A DNA stretch of 64,000 nucleotides from the NCBI RefSeq assembly GCF_029962835.1, contig NC_080589.1, forward strand, positions 21,101,586 through 21,165,585. The letters run 5' to 3'. The notes beneath the pieces are model-generated. The model was given only the letters and a program-made list of their open reading frames with translations. It was not told the origin of the DNA and did no database searches. The stretch comes from Magnolia sinica (lineage: Eukaryota; Streptophyta; Magnoliopsida; Magnoliales; Magnoliaceae). The position numbers and the translations under genes are program-made. Below are positions 59,994 to 64,000 of the stretch, piece after piece (position 1 is the first letter of the stretch; each line of letters begins with the position of its first letter).

Positions 59994-62483
59994 ATGCGGA
60001 AGCAGACCACAGCATCTAAGACGATTGATGAAGATGGAGAAGGAGACGATGCGGAAGTAGAACCCGACGCTATCGCTCAAGGGGAACAAAACAGTTTAAC
60101 ACGGAGAACTACGGCAAAAGGAAAACTTCCGATAGGTAATGATTCGGAAGGAGAACGGGGAGGATCTTCATCCCTCATACCCACTGGTGGTAAGGAAGAA
60201 TGGCTTCTTGTAGCAAAGAAAGCACACCCCAGGAAGAGACCTAATCCCATACAGCGCAAAAGAGACGTAGCCAGCAACCCAACCCCGTTCGTGAAGGGCT
60301 TTCCGGCAGGGTGGCTTCCAATCAACTTCGCTAGAGTCTTCGGGAGGGCCGGTACAGTGATGGATGAGGAACTGCCAAGGAATAAGGGAGATGGGTCCCT
60401 GCAGGGTTTCGCTCTGGTTAGAATGAGCTCCGAGAGTGAACTCCACAAGGCGATACACACCTTAAATGGTGAGAGTTTCGGGGGTGAGAAGATGCGGGTA
60501 CACAGGGCGCAGTTTGGGCCGGAACGTAGATTTCGATCGGGTGATACGAGGAGTTTTCCCCTCCTCCCCAAGTGATGACCGAAAGGAACCTAATCCCAGA
60601 GACAAACTTCGGATGGGCTCCTTCAAAGAAGCCCTCCTAAACAAGCATGTAGACCCCAGCGGGGGGTTCCCAAATGGTAGCGACATGGGCCAGCAGGAAA
60701 AGGAAAAGGAGATTATCCAATCAGAGATCAAGGACGAAAACTGCATGTGTTGCTACATCATCCATAGCTAAAGCTAAGAAAGCCCTCATCAACTCGGTGG
60801 TCGCCATCACCAGAGAGGGTGTTTCCATCCCTCAAGTCATTCAATGGCTCAAAGACTATTGCAGTGTCCCAACCGATAGCTATACAATCAAACCTCTCGG
60901 TTTTAACGAGCTGTGGATCAAGGCCAACCCGGAGTGCAATATAGATCTATTTATCATGGCAGGAGTTCTTTTCAAGGATGGTCCGATCATCTCTATCCAG
61001 AGGTGGGAAGACTTCTCCATGTTTGGTTTTGAAGAAGTGTGGATGTTAATCTGGTCGGTCCCTCTGGAGCTTTGGACCAAGGAGGTTTTTTCTTGCCGCT
61101 ACATCCTGGCTCGGCACCCTCATCCAGGTGGACCCCAAATCTCTATCACGGGAGGAGATGGGTGTCCTCAAGGTATTGGTCCGTAGAAGAAAGGGTTCGC
61201 CATTCCCCATCTGCCATTCAGGTTAAGGCAGATGATCATCTCATCTCTCTTCCCATTCAGATGGAACGTAGGGACGATCCGATCCCTAAATGGGGCGATC
61301 TCTGGAGGTCCCGAGAAGCGATGAAGAAGCTCCTCGATTTTAGAGCTCATGGAGAAGAATATGTAAGTGTTCAATCCAGATGCACCCCTGGAGTACCGGT
61401 TCAGAGGGCCAACCAGGATCGGTGCTCCTCAGACCCACCATATCCTAGCAGAGATAGGTGTCGCTCTCTCTTGAAGATGCAAACCACGAGGACGCTGCAA
61501 ACGAGTTTGGGCAGATGGTAGAAAAAGACAATCTCGTTTTTTTCTCCTCGAACGCGTGTCGAGTCGTCTTTCCAGAAGGGGATTTAGCGATCACGTGTCG
61601 GGCTAATAAAGGTGGAAACGTCTCACCTCCCCCGGACGTGTGTCAGGTTGATGATCTGGAGGGGGATCTGGCGTACACATGGACGGCGGAGAATTTTTCT
61701 GATAGCTATCGGCCTTGCCTCGATCCTAGCACTATCGCTTTAATCGTTCCACCTGTCGAGAATATCACTCCCTGAGACAAATGGCGCTCATCCAGGGCCC
61801 CACGACTCTCCCTCTTCTAGAGCCTTCGTTCCAATAAAGAAAGATCTCCCAGCCCCTTTCTTCCATCCTTTGAACCTGAATCTCTTGCTCCGATCTTCCC
61901 CCTATCCGAGCGCTGCGCAGCCCATCCCTTACAGGCCACGAGTGGTTCCGAAGCTATGAATCTTCGCCGTGACCCTTTCCCTCTGGCCCTGGGACCTGCA
62001 AATCTCTCTGACTCTCTATCCGAAGCCTCCATCCCTTCTACAGAGCGCGACAACTCAGTTTTCAGCATCTCCCCTCGCTCTTGCTCTGAGTTGAGGTCGA
62101 ACTCAGCGTTGGTTACGTTGTTCCAAGAAGCAGAAGGGGGCCATATAATTGAAGCCGAGCCATTGCAGATCAGAATGGGAAGCTTGCCACATGAAGACGA
62201 TAAGGACACGGATGCCCAGAGAGCCAAGTTAGTGGTCTCTATTCAGAGAAAACGTTGGATTAGGGATGCTATGGGCCACATTGGCAGATCTCTGGGACTC
62301 TCTTTTGGAGATCACCTAGAAGATTTTCTTGCTCTTTTCCACTGTATTGAATCTTGCAGCCGGCCTATGTTAAGCCCGAAATCTCCTAGGAAAAGCTCCC
62401 CTAAGCCTGTCAGGAACAGAGAACTTCAGAATCTTCAATCCAGTCCTTTTCTAATCAATGAAAATTCAGAGGGAATTTTCTGA
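59994..62483 (+). pseudogene. L1 ORF1 relic (RRM, DUF4283-like region)
   Basis: RNA-binding ORF1 protein of an L1 LINE. The first frame (59994-60575) holds EEWLLVAKKAHPRKRPNP and an RRM-like domain with PFVKGFPAGWLPINFARVFG, GSLQGFALVRMSSESELHKA and GESFGGEKMRVHRAQFGP. A shifted frame gives MGSFKEALLNK (60614-60646). Another (about 60780-61090) gives IQWLKDYCSVPTDSYTIKPL and VWMLIWSVPLELWTKEVF, the DUF4283-like part. The last frame (61956-62483) carries a serine/arginine-rich C-terminus and ends with TGA at 62481. At least four frameshifts; not functional as read. Confidence 0.75.
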
Positions 62484-62512
62484 GGCAGTCGCCGGGGAAG
62501 ATTAGTTCCCAA

Positions 62513-64000
62513 ATGAGAATTCTTTCCTGGAATGTTAAAGTGGGGTCGAAGCAGAAGCGATGTCTAATCAAAGATATCATGGGTAGAAGTAAGGCTGAAA
62601 TCATTTGCCTTCAGGAAACGAAGGTCCAGGACTTCTCGGATAAGCTCTCGGGCTCCCTCTGGAAGGTGGGGGACGCGAAGTGGGTGTCTTCTAAAGCGGC
62701 AGCCGACAGGCAGCGCGAAAGGTATTTTTATAGCCTGGAAAGCGGCCCTCTGGAAAATGGAGCACAGTCGGATTGGTGATTTCTCGGTCACGGTCGTTCT
62801 TCATAAGGTGGGATCCAACTTCTCATGTCTTTTCTCTTCAGTCTACGGCCCTAATTTTGCAAACAGGAGGTCTGCCTTCTGGGAGGATTTAAAAGCAGGC
62901 AGGCAAATTTTTCAAGGCCCGTGGTGTATCGGAGGGGATTTCAATATCACTCGATATGCAGAAGAGAGATCTAATCCAAGAAGAGTCTCTGCTGCCATGC
63001 ACTCTTTCTCTCATTGGATCGACGAGCATGAGCTGGTGGATTTGCCCCTCACTGGTGCCAGATTTACCTGGTCAAGTCAACGACCTGCCCCTTCCCTGGC
63101 TAGATTGGATCGTTTTTTAGTCTCTGGAGATTGGATAGAAGCTTTCCCCCACATATTGCAATCGGCGCTCCCCCGACCAACGTCTGATCAGGTGCCAATA
63201 GTGCTTGCTATGGAGGAGGAAAACTAGGGTCCAAAGCCTTTTTGTTTTGATATATTGTGGCTGAAAATCAATGGCTTTGATTAGCTTATCTCTGATTGGT
63301 GGAATGGTTTTAAGGTGGAGGGCCATCCGGGCTTCAGACTCAATAAAAAGCTTATTCTTCTAAAGGAGAAGCTCAGAAGCTGGAAATCAGAATTTTTGCG
63401 CAAAAGACAGACCGATATTGAAGCTATTTTGGCAGAAATCCAAGACATTGATGCAGCAGGTGAAGATGGTTCGATCGATAAAGTCACTTGGGTTAGAAGA
63501 GTTGAGCCGGTTCAAGAATATTCAGGCAGGGTGGTTGAAGATGAGATCTCTTAGAGGCAGAAGGCGCGATGTAAATGGATAAGGGAAGGTGACAGAAACA
63601 CTCGCTTTTTCCATGCCATGGCAAGTGCCTGGGCGAGAATCAATAAGATCAATTGTTTGTCGATTAATGGGGACGCGAACTGAAGATCATTAGCAAATTT
63701 CCGATGAAGCTATCAGATTTTTCTCTAATCTTCTCACAGCTGACGACTGTTGCAGACCCAACCTGGACCTCATGCCTATCAATTGCATCTCTGAGATGGA
63801 TGTTGCTGCCCTGGCAGTTGCCTTTTCCATCGACGAAGTCAAGAATGTGATTCAGTCCTTGGAAGGTGACAAAGCCCCAGGTCCTGATGGGTTTCCAATT
63901 CTATTTTTTCAACACTTCTGGGAGCTATTACAGGGGGATATTATGGCCTTCATACAGGAATTCTATGACAAGGGAACCTTATACAAAGCGTTAGGGGCTA
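62513..64000 (+). pseudogene. L1 ORF2 relic (endonuclease and start of RT), partial
   Basis: ATG at 62513 starts the apurinic-like endonuclease: MRILSWNVKVGSKQKR with catalytic N, and IICLQETKV with catalytic E. It then shifts frame at about 62755 and continues with SSVYGPN, WCIGGDFNITRYAEE, GARFTWSS and LARLDRFLVSGDW. The final catalytic His motif, normally SDHxP, reads SDQVP (63184-63198). Next come CKWIREGDRNTRFFHAMAS (63571-63627) and the first RT block, GDKAPGPDGFPILFF (63868-63912). Frameshifts, stops at 63226 and 63552, and the His-to-Gln change mark it as inactive. Cut by the window end. Confidence 0.82.

Larger units (their letters stand above)
59960..64000 (+). mobile_element. L1-type LINE with RRM-bearing ORF1 (BNR-like), cut by window end
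   Basis: ORF1 (59994-62483) followed by ORF2 (from 62513) on the same strand, the order of plant L1 elements. An RRM in ORF1 is the mark of the BNR-type L1 subclade described in sugar beet and other plants. The exact 5' boundary is not visible. RT begins just before the window ends, so the rest of RT and the poly(A) lie beyond 64000. Confidence 0.8.

Overview
This window is nuclear DNA of a flowering plant. It holds an intron-containing plant gene with a TATA box, a second plant exon, plant LTR retrotransposons, L1 and RTE LINEs, SINE-like and MITE repeats, and long AT-rich non-coding stretches. One repeat recurs throughout: an inverted-repeat module that reads roughly 'GTGGGGCCCACC...ATGATGTATGTGTTATATCC...CCGTCCATCC' at one end and its mirror at the other. 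From memory I associate this repeat with magnoliid genomes (Magnolia, Liriodendron, Cinnamomum type). That assignment is an inference; plant origin is secure.

Only two ordinary host genes are visible. The first is NPL4-like on the + strand: TATA box at 3209, exon 1 at 3306-4316, exon 2 at 19251-19505. Its phase-0 intron is about 14.9 kb and filled with transposon debris: a caulimovirid reverse-transcriptase relic, a complete 1.87-kb hAT-like non-autonomous element, L1 and RTE LINE fragments, a degraded Ty3/gypsy pol with a repeated RT segment, and several MITEs. The second is the terminal coding exon of a plant adenylate kinase on the - strand (42373-42474). Its upstream exons are not recognisable in the remaining 21.5 kb. 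Other host-derived remnants are a broken LRR receptor-like protein gene (30978-31776, -) and a plant mobile domain (PMD) fragment (about 59050-59420, -).

Layout. 1-3.3 kb: repeat copies and the NPL4 promoter. 3.3-19.5 kb: NPL4. 19.5-23.3 kb: 3' flank, a 109-bp tandem duplication, small MITEs and a SINE. 23.36-30.98 kb: a divergent tandem array of 1.64-1.82-kb units, each with a 39-bp minisatellite and a copy of the dispersed module; it ends inside the LRR pseudogene. 32.79-37.27 kb: a 4,488-bp TG...CA block with a perfect 5-bp target duplication and no coding capacity, best read as a giant solo LTR. 40.3-41.4 kb: a 50-bp GATC-rich satellite. 42.4 kb: adenylate kinase exon. 44.5-45.4 kb: RTE LINE 3' end. 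47.2-56.5 kb: a nested cluster in which a Ty1/copia relic is split by a nearly full-length but mutated Ty3/gypsy element (TSD catgg) and then by a second hAT-like copy (TSD catccaag). 59.9-64 kb: an L1 LINE with an RRM in ORF1 and an endonuclease/RT ORF2, cut by the window edge.

There is no operon-like co-operation here. The story is a gene-poor segment in which at least six transposon classes, tandem amplification and nested insertion have expanded introns and intergenic DNA. The most distinctive element is the hAT-like family at 7431-9302 and 54265-56178. Its two copies have perfect 8-bp TSDs, near-identical interiors, subterminal arrays of CGTAACGG/CCGTTACG motifs, and a cargo that is the genome-wide dispersed module.
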